DNA from: Magnetospirillum gryphiswaldense MSR-1 v2
Lineage (GTDB): Bacteria > Pseudomonadota > Alphaproteobacteria > Rhodospirillales > Magnetospirillaceae
NCBI RefSeq assembly: GCF_000513295.1
Contig: NC_023065.1
Coordinates: forward strand, 2,526,501 to 2,590,500
DNA: 64,000 nt
Reading direction: 5' to 3'
Made by a program: the position numbers and the translations under genes. Within the stretch, counting starts at the first letter, position 1; every line of letters begins with the position of its first letter. Under the pieces are notes generated by a model. That model did not search any database, was not told the origin of the DNA, and saw nothing but the letters and a program-made list of their open reading frames with translations. This document shows positions 33,164-41,306 of this stretch, piece by piece.

Positions 33164-33195
33164 ACGGCCCGCGCCGGCGATGCCGGGCGGGCCGT
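33164..33195. other. Strong hairpin upstream of mobC (candidate oriT or terminator)
   Basis: ACGGCCCGC and GCGGGCCGT pair over 9 bp, and after a one-base bulge CCGGC/GCCGG adds 5 bp around a GAT loop. It fills the 71-bp gap between the ardC/primase gene and mobC. Relaxase/mobC genes usually adjoin oriT. I do not see the IncP-type nick core ATCCTG here. Confidence 0.4.
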
Positions 33196-33208
33196 TGCTG
33201 TCTTGAAA

Positions 33209-35539
33209 TCAGGCGATGCCGCGTTCCTGGCCCTGGGCTTTCGACAGGGCGCCCTCGATGGTTCGACGGACCCATCCGGCACCGCGTGACTGGTGCAGGT
33301 CGTTGAAGTCGGTCAGTTTCTGCGCCTTTTCTTCGGCGGTGAAGCTGGGGGCGACCATCTTGCCGCCGACCGCCTTGGCCGCTTCCTCGGCCTTGACCAT
33401 GCCGACATTGCCGTGGACGTTGGCATGGTCGTTGTCGCCAGCAATCAGGATCGGACGGTCGGGGAACTTGGCCCGCACCGCTTCGGCCACAGCCTTGAGG
33501 TTGGAGGAATCGAAGGCGGAAATCACCGGTCGGCCCGTTTCCTCGAAAATGGTGGCAGCGGTGGCATAACCTTCGGCGATGATGATGACGCCCTGTTTGA
33601 GTGGGAGCAGGGCATCCAGAGTGCCCTTGCCGGTCACCTCCAGGACGTGGAAGGTGCCCTCTTTGCGGCTGTCCCTGAGGAACAGCTTGTTCTCCGGGGT
33701 GACGGTCTGGATGTTCCACAGGCGTCCCGCCGCATCCCGGCACGGAATGATCATGTGGCCTTCGCCGTTCACCTTGACGCCGTGGCCTTTCACCCCCTTG
33801 GCGGCAAGGTAGGGGCTGTTTTCCGGGTTGGCTTCACCGGGGAGGTTCTGCCACACCCCATAGGCATTTTTCGCGGCCTTTTCGGCGGCGGCAAGGCGTT
33901 CAGCCTCGCGGGCGGCGCGGACATTCGCCGCCTCGGCCTGGATGTGCGCTCGTTCAGCGTCGGTCAGCGACACGCCGGCAGCCACCCATTTGGTTGTCCC
34001 GCCTGCCCGGTAATTGGTGATGTTGCCGGAGGGCCGGCCATCCAGGTAACCGATATAGGAACCACTCATTTGCTTGGCTTTGTCGCCCTCGACCGGGCAG
34101 CGGTGCCATTGGCCATCCATGACCGGATCGCCCTTGACGATCAGGCCGTGGGTTTTGAGGGCCTGGGCGAATTCCTCCACCGGCGACAGTTCCGGCGCCG
34201 GCGCCTTGGCCGCCGTCGCCCATTTGCTGAAAGCGGCGGGGTCGGTTCCCTCCGGGACATACCAGGACTTGGCGCCCCGGTCCCATTTGGCCCCGGCAGC
34301 CTTGGCCTCGTTCTTTTCGTCATAAGGGACGGCGATGTAGATTTTCGACATGGCCTTTTCCTGCGTTTCTTGGAAACGATCAGCTTGTGCAAAGGCTGCG
34401 CTTTCAGCGATTTCAGTCTGACGCGACAAATAATCGGAGATGGCTTGGTTCGTTAACCGGTCTTCCGCAGCCTGCTTCACGGCGAATTCCACAAATTCGG
34501 TCACACTTTTGGGGCTGATCCCGTACCTTTCAACCGCCGCCCTACGTTCCTCAGGTGTCCCGGCGGCTTCCAATTCCTTGATGTAAAGTCTCAGTTCCTT
34601 TGGAACTTCGACCGTCTGGGCTTGCGCCAGCACGGCCAAACCTTGACCGGCACCGCGCTCCAACTCAGGCCGCCGTTCCGGCTCCATCACCCAGGTCTTG
34701 ATGATCTCCGCATCGCGGGCGGCCCGGAAAATCTCGTTCTTGTCCTCACGCAGCACCTTGAGCCAGGATTCGACGTATGCCGCATGGTTCGACGGATCGA
34801 ACGAAATCCCCATGTCACGGGCCAGCATATAGCTGGCGATTTCGGCCTTCAGTTCCTCGCGGGCATAGACCTCGGAGCCGAACGGACCGAATTCGCGGTT
34901 CAATCGGCTGGGGTGGCCGGTGGCGTGGCCGAGTTCGTGCAGCGCCGTATCGTAATAGGAGGCGGCGTTGTGGAACATCGCCATGGGCGGCAGATGGATC
35001 TTGTCGGTGGAAGGGCGGTAAAAGGCTCGATCATGCTGATCGTGCAGCACCGGGATACCGGCGCCCTCAATGATGGCTTCCGCCCGTTTGATGGGATCAA
35101 AGGCCGGCGCCGGGGCCACATAGGGGGCCAAGCCGTCGATTTGTTCGGCGTTGAACACCTTGGCCAGGAAGACCTTGGGGCGGTCCAGCCTGACCGTCTC
35201 GTATTGCTGCTGCCCTTCGGCATCGAGGACGGCCTTGCCGTCGGCATCCTTCACCGCAGTGCGGTCGGTCCACTGCCAGTATTCGATAGTGGTGGACTTC
35301 TCGCCCTTGCGCACCTGGGCTTCCGCTTGACTTGCCTGACGATAGGTCATCCAGCGCGGGTCAGCTCGGCCCTGCATACCCAGCCACAGATCGTTGATGC
35401 CGCGATAGGGCTTGCCGGTAATCGGATTGAAGGGGCCGACGCCGAGGGCGCCGGCACGCCACGGCTTCAGCCAGGGCGCGGTACCGGCCTCGATGCGGGC
35501 GATGATCTCGGCGGCGATTTCGTCGCGATAATTGCTCAT
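33209..35539 (-). CDS. ArdC-type antirestriction / Toprim primase fusion (TraC-like)
   Basis: Four blocks in 776 residues. The ArdC ssDNA-binding domain spans about 1-135 (EIIARIEAGTAPWLKPWRAG). A zincin domain spans about 150-300 with His201-Glu-Leu-Gly-His205 in ALHELGHATGH. A DUF5710-like module is near 395-440 (IAVPYDEKNEAKAAGAKWDR). A C-terminal Toprim primase occupies about 560-760 (GVIIIAEGYATAATIFEETG, ILIAGDNDHAN). ArdC protects incoming ssDNA from host restriction, and plasmid primases start the complementary strand. Having both in one chain suits a protein sent ahead of the DNA. Confidence 0.88.
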   Translation of the reverse strand: MSNYRDEIAAEIIARIEAGTAPWLKPWRAGALGVGPFNPITGKPYRGINDLWLGMQGRADPRWMTYRQASQAEAQVRKGEKSTTIEYWQWTDRTAVKDADGKAVLDAEGQQQYETVRLDRPKVFLAKVFNAEQIDGLAPYVAPAPAFDPIKRAEAIIEGAGIPVLHDQHDRAFYRPSTDKIHLPPMAMFHNAASYYDTALHELGHATGHPSRLNREFGPFGSEVYAREELKAEIASYMLARDMGISFDPSNHAAYVESWLKVLREDKNEIFRAARDAEIIKTWVMEPERRPELERGAGQGLAVLAQAQTVEVPKELRLYIKELEAAGTPEERRAAVERYGISPKSVTEFVEFAVKQAAEDRLTNQAISDYLSRQTEIAESAAFAQADRFQETQEKAMSKIYIAVPYDEKNEAKAAGAKWDRGAKSWYVPEGTDPAAFSKWATAAKAPAPELSPVEEFAQALKTHGLIVKGDPVMDGQWHRCPVEGDKAKQMSGSYIGYLDGRPSGNITNYRAGGTTKWVAAGVSLTDAERAHIQAEAANVRAAREAERLAAAEKAAKNAYGVWQNLPGEANPENSPYLAAKGVKGHGVKVNGEGHMIIPCRDAAGRLWNIQTVTPENKLFLRDSRKEGTFHVLEVTGKGTLDALLPLKQGVIIIAEGYATAATIFEETGRPVISAFDSSNLKAVAEAVRAKFPDRPILIAGDNDHANVHGNVGMVKAEEAAKAVGGKMVAPSFTAEEKAQKLTDFNDLHQSRGAGWVRRTIEGALSKAQGQERGIA

Positions 35540-35721
35540 TCTTCGCCCCCTTCGGCCACATGGTCGAAGCGGCTTTCCAGGGCGTCGTCGGCATCGAGCG
35601 CGGTTTCCACGAAAGCGCCCATCATTTCGGCATCGTCGGGATCGACGGGCACCGGCTTGCCGGCGCTGGCCATGTCGGCAATCTGGCTGGCCACGGCCTG
35701 ATTAATTTCCTTGTCGTCCAT
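35536..35721 (-). CDS. Small acidic protein
   Basis: A 61-residue, Asp/Glu-rich product (MDDKEINQAVASQIADMASA, VPVDPDDAEMMGAFVETALD) joined to the ardC/primase gene by an ATGA overlap. The end of the relaxase (DMGAFVEDALSLDDVL) contains a similar segment, so the peptide may be a docking or regulatory module shared by the two transfer proteins. Family unknown. Confidence 0.6.
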   Translation of the reverse strand: MDDKEINQAVASQIADMASAGKPVPVDPDDAEMMGAFVETALDADDALESRFDHVAEGGEE

Positions 35722-35738
35722 GTCATGTCCTCCTGGGG

Positions 35739-36437
35739 TTAAGGCTTGTCTTCCAGCACCGGGGTGATGCCGCCGGCGCCATCCACTTCGATCTCGACGG
35801 AATGGCGGATTTCGCCGTCGCTATCCGCCCATTCGCGGGAACGCAGCGCGCCCTGAACCAGCATCAGCCGCCCCTTGGTCGCGGTCTTGGCCAGAACCTT
35901 GTCGATCAGCGACGGGGTGAAGGTGACGACGCGCAGCCAGTCGGTCTTGTTCTGCCACTGGCCGGCGCTGTCCTTGTAGGACCGATCCGCTGCCAAGCTG
36001 AACGACGCCACCTTGCCGCCGTCCTGGCCCGGCAAGGTTTTGATATCGGCATGGCCGCCGAGGCGGCCAGCCAGGTGCACCATGTTCATGGCCGGGCTGT
36101 CCGCCGTGATCGGGACGATGCCGCCAGTGGGATCGACCTCGATCTCGACGATGTTCATTTTCTTGCCGTCTTGTTCCCACGCCCGCGCTCGCAGCGCGCC
36201 GTGGATGAACATCATCCGGCCCTTGGTGGCTTCGCTGGCCAGCACGTTGTCGATCAGCCAGGGCAAATAGGTGACGATTCGGAACCACGAGGTTTCGGTC
36301 TGCCACTTGCCGGCGCGGTTCTTGAAGTTGTGATCGACGGCCAATGACAAGGTGGCCACCTTGCCGTTGGTCAGGGTCTTGATTTCGGCATCGGCGCCCA
36401 GGCGACCGGTGACCATGATTGTGTTCTGATTGAACAT
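35739..36437 (-). CDS. ssb: Single-stranded DNA-binding protein with two OB folds
   Basis: The first OB fold (about 1-110) reads IMVTGRLGADAEIKTLTNGK, then TSWFRIVTYLP and GRMMFIHGALRARAWEQDGK. The second (about 118-225) repeats the plan: MVHLAGRLGGHADIKTLPGQ, TDWLRVVTFTP, GRLMLVQGALRSREWADSDG. Chromosomal SSB has one OB fold and a DDDIPF-like acidic tip; here no acidic tip is present. A dimer would offer the four folds of a standard SSB tetramer. Confidence 0.88.
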   Translation of the reverse strand: MFNQNTIMVTGRLGADAEIKTLTNGKVATLSLAVDHNFKNRAGKWQTETSWFRIVTYLPWLIDNVLASEATKGRMMFIHGALRARAWEQDGKKMNIVEIEVDPTGGIVPITADSPAMNMVHLAGRLGGHADIKTLPGQDGGKVASFSLAADRSYKDSAGQWQNKTDWLRVVTFTPSLIDKVLAKTATKGRLMLVQGALRSREWADSDGEIRHSVEIEVDGAGGITPVLEDKP

Positions 36438-36446
36438 GTTTCCTCC

Positions 36447-38255
36447 TTACGATTGGCCGGCGGCGCGCAGCCGGGCGGTGATCGGTGACGGCATCGGTGG
36501 TTCGGCCTGGGGGACGCTTTCGTCATTGGCGGCCTCGACGGTGCCGACCGGGGCCATGCGCGAGCGCGCCAGCAGTGTCTTGTCGAAGAAATAAAGCGGC
36601 TGACGCCCCAGGATCGGCGGGGCGCCTGCCGAAAACACCAGCATGTCGCCGGCCTCGACGATCTTTTCGGGATCGCGCCTGGATTTGCGTGCCGCTTTCA
36701 GGCGCATGCATTCGTCCGGCGTCAGCAAGGGGCGCCCGACCTCAGACACATTATCGGTGACGTTGCCGCCGATGACCTGAAGCGCCCGCCGGCTGCGGCT
36801 GCGCTTGGTCTGAACGATGGTGGCCTTGCCGCACATATCCGACAGCGTTTTCGCCGTCGTCACGTCGTTGGGGGCATAGGCAATGCGGATATGGCAATTG
36901 CCCATGATGGAATTTTCTTTGCCGTAGGTGCCTTGAAGCTGAAGAAGGTCCTGGATGATCAGGAAGGCCTTCAGCCCATACCCAGCCATGAAGGCGAGCG
37001 AGCGTTCAAAGATTTCCAGTTTGCCGATGGAGGTGAACTCATCGAGCATCAGCAACAGGCGGTGTTTATGGGTGGCCCTGCCATCGGCGCCGACGTTCTG
37101 CATCAGCCGGCGCATGAACAAGTTGAGGATGATGCGCAGCAAGGGCCGCAGCCGATCAATGTCCGACGGCGGAATGATGATGTAGAGCGACAGCGGCACC
37201 TCGCTGTTCATCAACTCATCCAGGCGGAAATCCGAGCCGGAAATGTTCCGGGCAATCATCGGGTCGCGGTACAGCGACAGATCGACCTTGGACGACGATT
37301 GAACGCCGGAGCGTTCTTGCGCTGCGCGGTCGCGCATTTCCTGCGCCGCCGCCTGGATCAGCCGTGTCGCCGCTTCGGTCCCGGCCTCGACCGACACCAT
37401 GTCGGCCAGCAGGGAATCCAGGCCTTCGCCGACAGCGGTCAGCACGGCATCAATGTCGGGCAGGGAGGCGATGCGGTTTTCGTCGCGGCGGATTTTGTAA
37501 AGGGTGTAGAGGATGGCCCCGGTCAGCCACGCATAGCCCGATTTCTGCCAGAAATCGGCCAAGCCCTTGCCGTCCGGGTCAATGATCATGGTGGCGATGT
37601 TCTGGGCGTCCGCGACCTCGTGCCCGGTACCGATCCTGACCTCGGCCAACGGATTGTAATGGCAAGCCCCCTCTTCCGCCGTGGGATCGAACTTGAGGAT
37701 GCGTTGACCCTGGCTGGCCCGCCAGCCCGAGGTCAGCCGCCAGTTCTCGCCCTTGATATCCAACACCAGGACGGAAGACGGCCACGACAGCAAGGTCGGC
37801 AGCACCAGCCCGACACCTTTGCCGGAACGGGTGGGGGCAAAGGTCAAGATGTGTTCGGGGCCATCATGGCGCAGGGTCTTGGCGCCGCGCCATTTGGGCC
37901 AGCCGCCGACGACGACACCGGTCTTACGCAGCAACCCGGCTTCCTTGACGTCGGCCTTCCTGGCCCAGCGGGCCGAGCCGTGCAGGTTCTTTTCGTCGTA
38001 ACTGCCGTGCCGGGTTTGGCCGCCGATCCGCATGGCGATGGCCTGGATCAGCAGGATCAGGGCGATAGTGCCGGCGGTGGCGCCGAAGATGCCCCACTGG
38101 ATGAAGCCGGGGGGCTGGCCATAGGCTTGCAGGTACTTCCACACCCAGGCCCAGGAATCGCCCTGCGTGGCGTGAAATCCATAGATTTCCTGCCACGCAT
38201 AGAACAAGGCGGCAAAAGCGCCGGCAACGGCAAAGGGAATGGCCAGAACGATCAT
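36447..38255 (-). CDS. virD4: VirD4/TraG-type coupling protein (T4CP)
   Basis: The 602-residue ATPase has two N-terminal TM helices (about 1-65), Walker A in TFAPTRSGKGVGLVLPTLL, Walker B in LLLMLDEFTSIG, and the TraG segment QDLLQLQGTYGKENSIMGNC. It feeds the relaxase-DNA complex into the secretion channel. Its start overlaps the virB11 stop (ATGA), linking the channel operon with DNA processing genes. Confidence 0.95.
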   Translation of the reverse strand: MIVLAIPFAVAGAFAALFYAWQEIYGFHATQGDSWAWVWKYLQAYGQPPGFIQWGIFGATAGTIALILLIQAIAMRIGGQTRHGSYDEKNLHGSARWARKADVKEAGLLRKTGVVVGGWPKWRGAKTLRHDGPEHILTFAPTRSGKGVGLVLPTLLSWPSSVLVLDIKGENWRLTSGWRASQGQRILKFDPTAEEGACHYNPLAEVRIGTGHEVADAQNIATMIIDPDGKGLADFWQKSGYAWLTGAILYTLYKIRRDENRIASLPDIDAVLTAVGEGLDSLLADMVSVEAGTEAATRLIQAAAQEMRDRAAQERSGVQSSSKVDLSLYRDPMIARNISGSDFRLDELMNSEVPLSLYIIIPPSDIDRLRPLLRIILNLFMRRLMQNVGADGRATHKHRLLLMLDEFTSIGKLEIFERSLAFMAGYGLKAFLIIQDLLQLQGTYGKENSIMGNCHIRIAYAPNDVTTAKTLSDMCGKATIVQTKRSRSRRALQVIGGNVTDNVSEVGRPLLTPDECMRLKAARKSRRDPEKIVEAGDMLVFSAGAPPILGRQPLYFFDKTLLARSRMAPVGTVEAANDESVPQAEPPMPSPITARLRAAGQS

Positions 38256-39205
38256 GCGGCGTTCCTTTCGAGAAAGTGACCGTCCTTCATGACCCAGCGG
38301 TCATGGCACGGTTCATAGATGTCGGTGATGCGGCGCCAGCCATCGCTGCTGCGCTTGATCTGGACGATCACGTCCACCAGCTCGGCCAGGAATTCGGGCA
38401 CGCGGGGCATGCTTTGGCCCGACCAGGCGATGTTCTGGTCGAACTTGCGGTGCAGCACCTGATAGGGGCTGGCGGCATGGATGGTGCACATGAAGCCGGT
38501 GATGCCGGAATTGAGCGAGCCCAAGGCGGCAAAGGCGTTCTGCGTTGAAATCTCCCCGAAAATCACGTTATCGGGGGTGATGCGCATCTGGTGATCATAG
38601 AGTTGGCGCCAGTCGATCATGCCCGAGGCGGTCGAGGCCTCGCGGGCGGCCAGCAGGGCGACGCCATCCCAGAACCGGTCCATGTGCAGTTCCGGCGTAT
38701 CCTCAAGGGCGACGACGCGCCGATCCTCGGGCAGAAAATCCAGCAGCTTGTTGATGAAGGTGGTCTTGCCGGTGTTGGTGGCCCCCGAAATGATCATGTT
38801 CAATTCCGCCGCCATGGCGGATTTCAGGTATTCGACGATTTCAGGGCTTGCCCCCACCTGTTCCCAGGTGGGGGTGAAGGGATGTTTGCAGCGGATGGCC
38901 ATGGAGACGCCGTAGGGCGCCGACGATCCGACCAGACACTCGAAACGGTGGCGCACCTCGGGGATTATGCACGACAGCTTGGGCGAGGTGTCGGGGTCGA
39001 ACTTGACCCCGGTGAAGTTGGCCAAGCTGCGGCATATGTCCTCGATGCGGGCCAGGGTCAGTTCCGGCGCGGCCACGATGATCTTGCCGTGGCCGCGCCG
39101 GTCGATGATGACCTGCTTGGGCCGGGTCATGCGCATTTCGACGGTGGTCGGATCGTCGTAATACGCCGCCAGCGGACGCAGGATGATGGAGATCGCCGAC
39201 GACAT
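38252..39205 (-). CDS. virB11: VirB11-type secretion ATPase
   Basis: The start at 39205 (MSSAISIILRPLAAYYDDPT) gives 317 residues. Walker A is in SGATNTGKTTFINKLL; the Asp box is near RRVVALEDTPELH; Walker B/His box sequences (FGEISTQNAFAALGSLNSGI, GFMCTIHAASPYQVL) follow. It is a hexameric traffic ATPase at the cytoplasmic face of the T4SS. It begins 6 bp after the repeat-protein gene. Confidence 0.95.
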   Translation of the reverse strand: MSSAISIILRPLAAYYDDPTTVEMRMTRPKQVIIDRRGHGKIIVAAPELTLARIEDICRSLANFTGVKFDPDTSPKLSCIIPEVRHRFECLVGSSAPYGVSMAIRCKHPFTPTWEQVGASPEIVEYLKSAMAAELNMIISGATNTGKTTFINKLLDFLPEDRRVVALEDTPELHMDRFWDGVALLAAREASTASGMIDWRQLYDHQMRITPDNVIFGEISTQNAFAALGSLNSGITGFMCTIHAASPYQVLHRKFDQNIAWSGQSMPRVPEFLAELVDVIVQIKRSSDGWRRITDIYEPCHDRWVMKDGHFLERNAA

Positions 39206-39210
39206 GGCGA

Positions 39211-41304
39211 TTACCAGCCCAGCTCGGCACGCCACGAGGATACTGCGGATGATGTGGGGTAACTGGGGCAGGTGGGATTAGTTCCGGCTGGGTTACCCTT
39301 GCCGTCGTAATCGTGTCCGCAGTGGAATGTTTTTGTGGCGGTCTGACTGGAAACTGTCGTGCCATCATCGCGGACTGCTATACGGGTTGCGCGATAGCTT
39401 GCGTAAAGATCGTTTTGATCCCACGGGTCGTTTGCGGCCCACCATTCAGAGCCGGCCACCATTGGCCAGTCGCTGACATTGCTTCCGCCGCTATACGTGC
39501 AGGCCCAGGTCGGCCCAACCGGCGTGCCTGCGCCGACATCTTTTAGAAATTCGGTCTCATCGGGGCGGGTCCAACGCTCGAATCGGGTGGTATTGCTGTA
39601 GGCATTGCAGCCGTCATAGCTTTTCGAGCCGCTGGGTTTGTCGGTGGTGCCGTTGGGCTGGTAGACCATTTGCGCGGCACCGGGCAGCACCTGCGACGAA
39701 GCGATGGTGTAGGGCGATCCGTTGACGGTAATGGTCACCGTCATCAGCGGATAGGCCCATAATTGATCGTCGTGATGCTGATAGCCGGTGATGGTGACGC
39801 TATGCGGATAGCTCACCGCTGAAGTCTGGCAGGTGGTCACGTATTCCCGACTGCCGCCGGCCTTCAGGTAATAGAACCGCTCCTGGCCATACGAGATGTT
39901 GGCCGCCAGATCGTGGGTCCATTTCGACGGGTCCATGCAGCCGTCCGTGGTGGACAGGATCGCCGTGGTGGCGGTGTCGGGGGTGCATTCGGTGACGAAT
40001 TGCGGCACGCCATCGACGGTGATGCGGCGGCGTGATTGCAGAATCGCCGTCTTGGTCGTCATGTTGGTGATGGCCGGGCAGATGTTGTTGCCGCCGGCAT
40101 CGGCATAAACGACTTCCTGGACGAAGCTGCGTCCGGTATCGGTGCACGGTGCGCCTTGATAGGTGACGCCGCCGCGCAAATAGGTCCACATGGACAATTC
40201 ATAGGAGCGACCGCCGGCGAAATCATGGCGAAGCGGGCAATTGGCCGCGCTTTCGGTCATGGTCAGCGCCGCCGACTTGGTCGAGTTCTCGCAGCCTCGC
40301 GCCTGGACCGTGCTGTTGTTGCGGTTGATGTAGACGAAGGCCGCTTGTGGCACCGCCTTGCCGTCGGTGAAATCAAGGAAGATCGGGCATTGCGCCTCGT
40401 CCTCGGTGATGGTGTAGACGGTTTCCGTGTCCTGAACACATTCGCCGACCGGGTGATTCTCGCCGGCATCGTCGATGTAATAGAGGCTGTATTGCGGCCA
40501 AGCCTTCATGGTGGCCAGATCGACCACATCGACCGGGCACGACAGATAAGATTTCTTCAGGGGGTAGCTGGGAGCGCCGTCGGTGCATTCACCGTCATTG
40601 GTCAACGCCCCGTCGGTGAAGGTCTGGATTTTGTTCTGCTGGACGGCAGTACCTTGCACCATATCGATCCTGACCGGGCAGTTGTCGGTGCTGGTGCGGT
40701 ATTCGGTCACCGGCTCCTTTTCTTCATTGGCCGGCGCGGCGGTGACGGTCGGGGTTTTGTAGCCCGCCGCTTCGGAATTGTTGCCGCCACTGCCGGAAGC
40801 CGGGTTTTCCGACACGTCGTCCTTGATCTCGCGCTTTTCCTTGTCGTCCGCTTTCGGCGCGGCAAGGCGTTCCAGCGCCGCCACCAGGGCGGATTTGGAA
40901 CCGCTCACCTCCATGGTTTTTTCCGGGAAAAGCTGATTGGTGTCCTTGGCGTCGAATTGCGCCGTCAGACCTTCCGTCGAGATGGTTTCCTCCCGCTCGC
41001 CCTTGGCCACCGACATGACCAGGATTTGGCCGATGGATTGGTTTTCAACCGCGACCTTGCGGGCGAAGCCCTTGGCGGTGACGCCCGACAGCAGCGCCGG
41101 ATCTACCCCTTCGATTTGGCCGAGCGAGAACGAGGCCGGCACCGCCTGTTCGGGCAGGGCGACGGTACTCACCGGCCAGATCGGCACCGCCACCTTGTCG
41201 GCGGCCCCCGTTCCGGGGGTAGTCGTCGCCGGCGGGGTTTGGGCAAAACAGGGTGACGACAGGGATAATAGAGCGACCAGTGCCGCCGCGAATTTCATAC
41301 GCAT
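39211..41304 (-). CDS. Secreted cysteine-repeat protein inside the T4SS operon
   Basis: A 697-residue protein with a Sec signal peptide (MRMKFAAALVALLSLSSPCF-A). Residues about 50-130 are partly helical, then a charged linker. From about 205 to 500, six repeats of some 45-55 residues each begin with Cys (usually CP) and have a second Cys about 33 residues on. Typical openings are CPVRIDMVQGTAV, CPIFLDFTDGKAVPQ and CPLRHDFAGG. The last 190 residues are Trp/Tyr-rich with more Cys. No such gene lies between virB10 and virB11 in the reference systems (Ti, RP4, R388). A pilus-tip, adhesin or exclusion role is speculative. Confidence 0.8.
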   Translation of the reverse strand: MRMKFAAALVALLSLSSPCFAQTPPATTTPGTGAADKVAVPIWPVSTVALPEQAVPASFSLGQIEGVDPALLSGVTAKGFARKVAVENQSIGQILVMSVAKGEREETISTEGLTAQFDAKDTNQLFPEKTMEVSGSKSALVAALERLAAPKADDKEKREIKDDVSENPASGSGGNNSEAAGYKTPTVTAAPANEEKEPVTEYRTSTDNCPVRIDMVQGTAVQQNKIQTFTDGALTNDGECTDGAPSYPLKKSYLSCPVDVVDLATMKAWPQYSLYYIDDAGENHPVGECVQDTETVYTITEDEAQCPIFLDFTDGKAVPQAAFVYINRNNSTVQARGCENSTKSAALTMTESAANCPLRHDFAGGRSYELSMWTYLRGGVTYQGAPCTDTGRSFVQEVVYADAGGNNICPAITNMTTKTAILQSRRRITVDGVPQFVTECTPDTATTAILSTTDGCMDPSKWTHDLAANISYGQERFYYLKAGGSREYVTTCQTSAVSYPHSVTITGYQHHDDQLWAYPLMTVTITVNGSPYTIASSQVLPGAAQMVYQPNGTTDKPSGSKSYDGCNAYSNTTRFERWTRPDETEFLKDVGAGTPVGPTWACTYSGGSNVSDWPMVAGSEWWAANDPWDQNDLYASYRATRIAVRDDGTTVSSQTATKTFHCGHDYDGKGNPAGTNPTCPSYPTSSAVSSWRAELGW

Positions 41305-41306
41305 GG

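Noticed and set aside
33138-33208. IncP-type oriT nick site
   Set aside because: No ATCCTG-type core on either strand; kept only as a hairpin.
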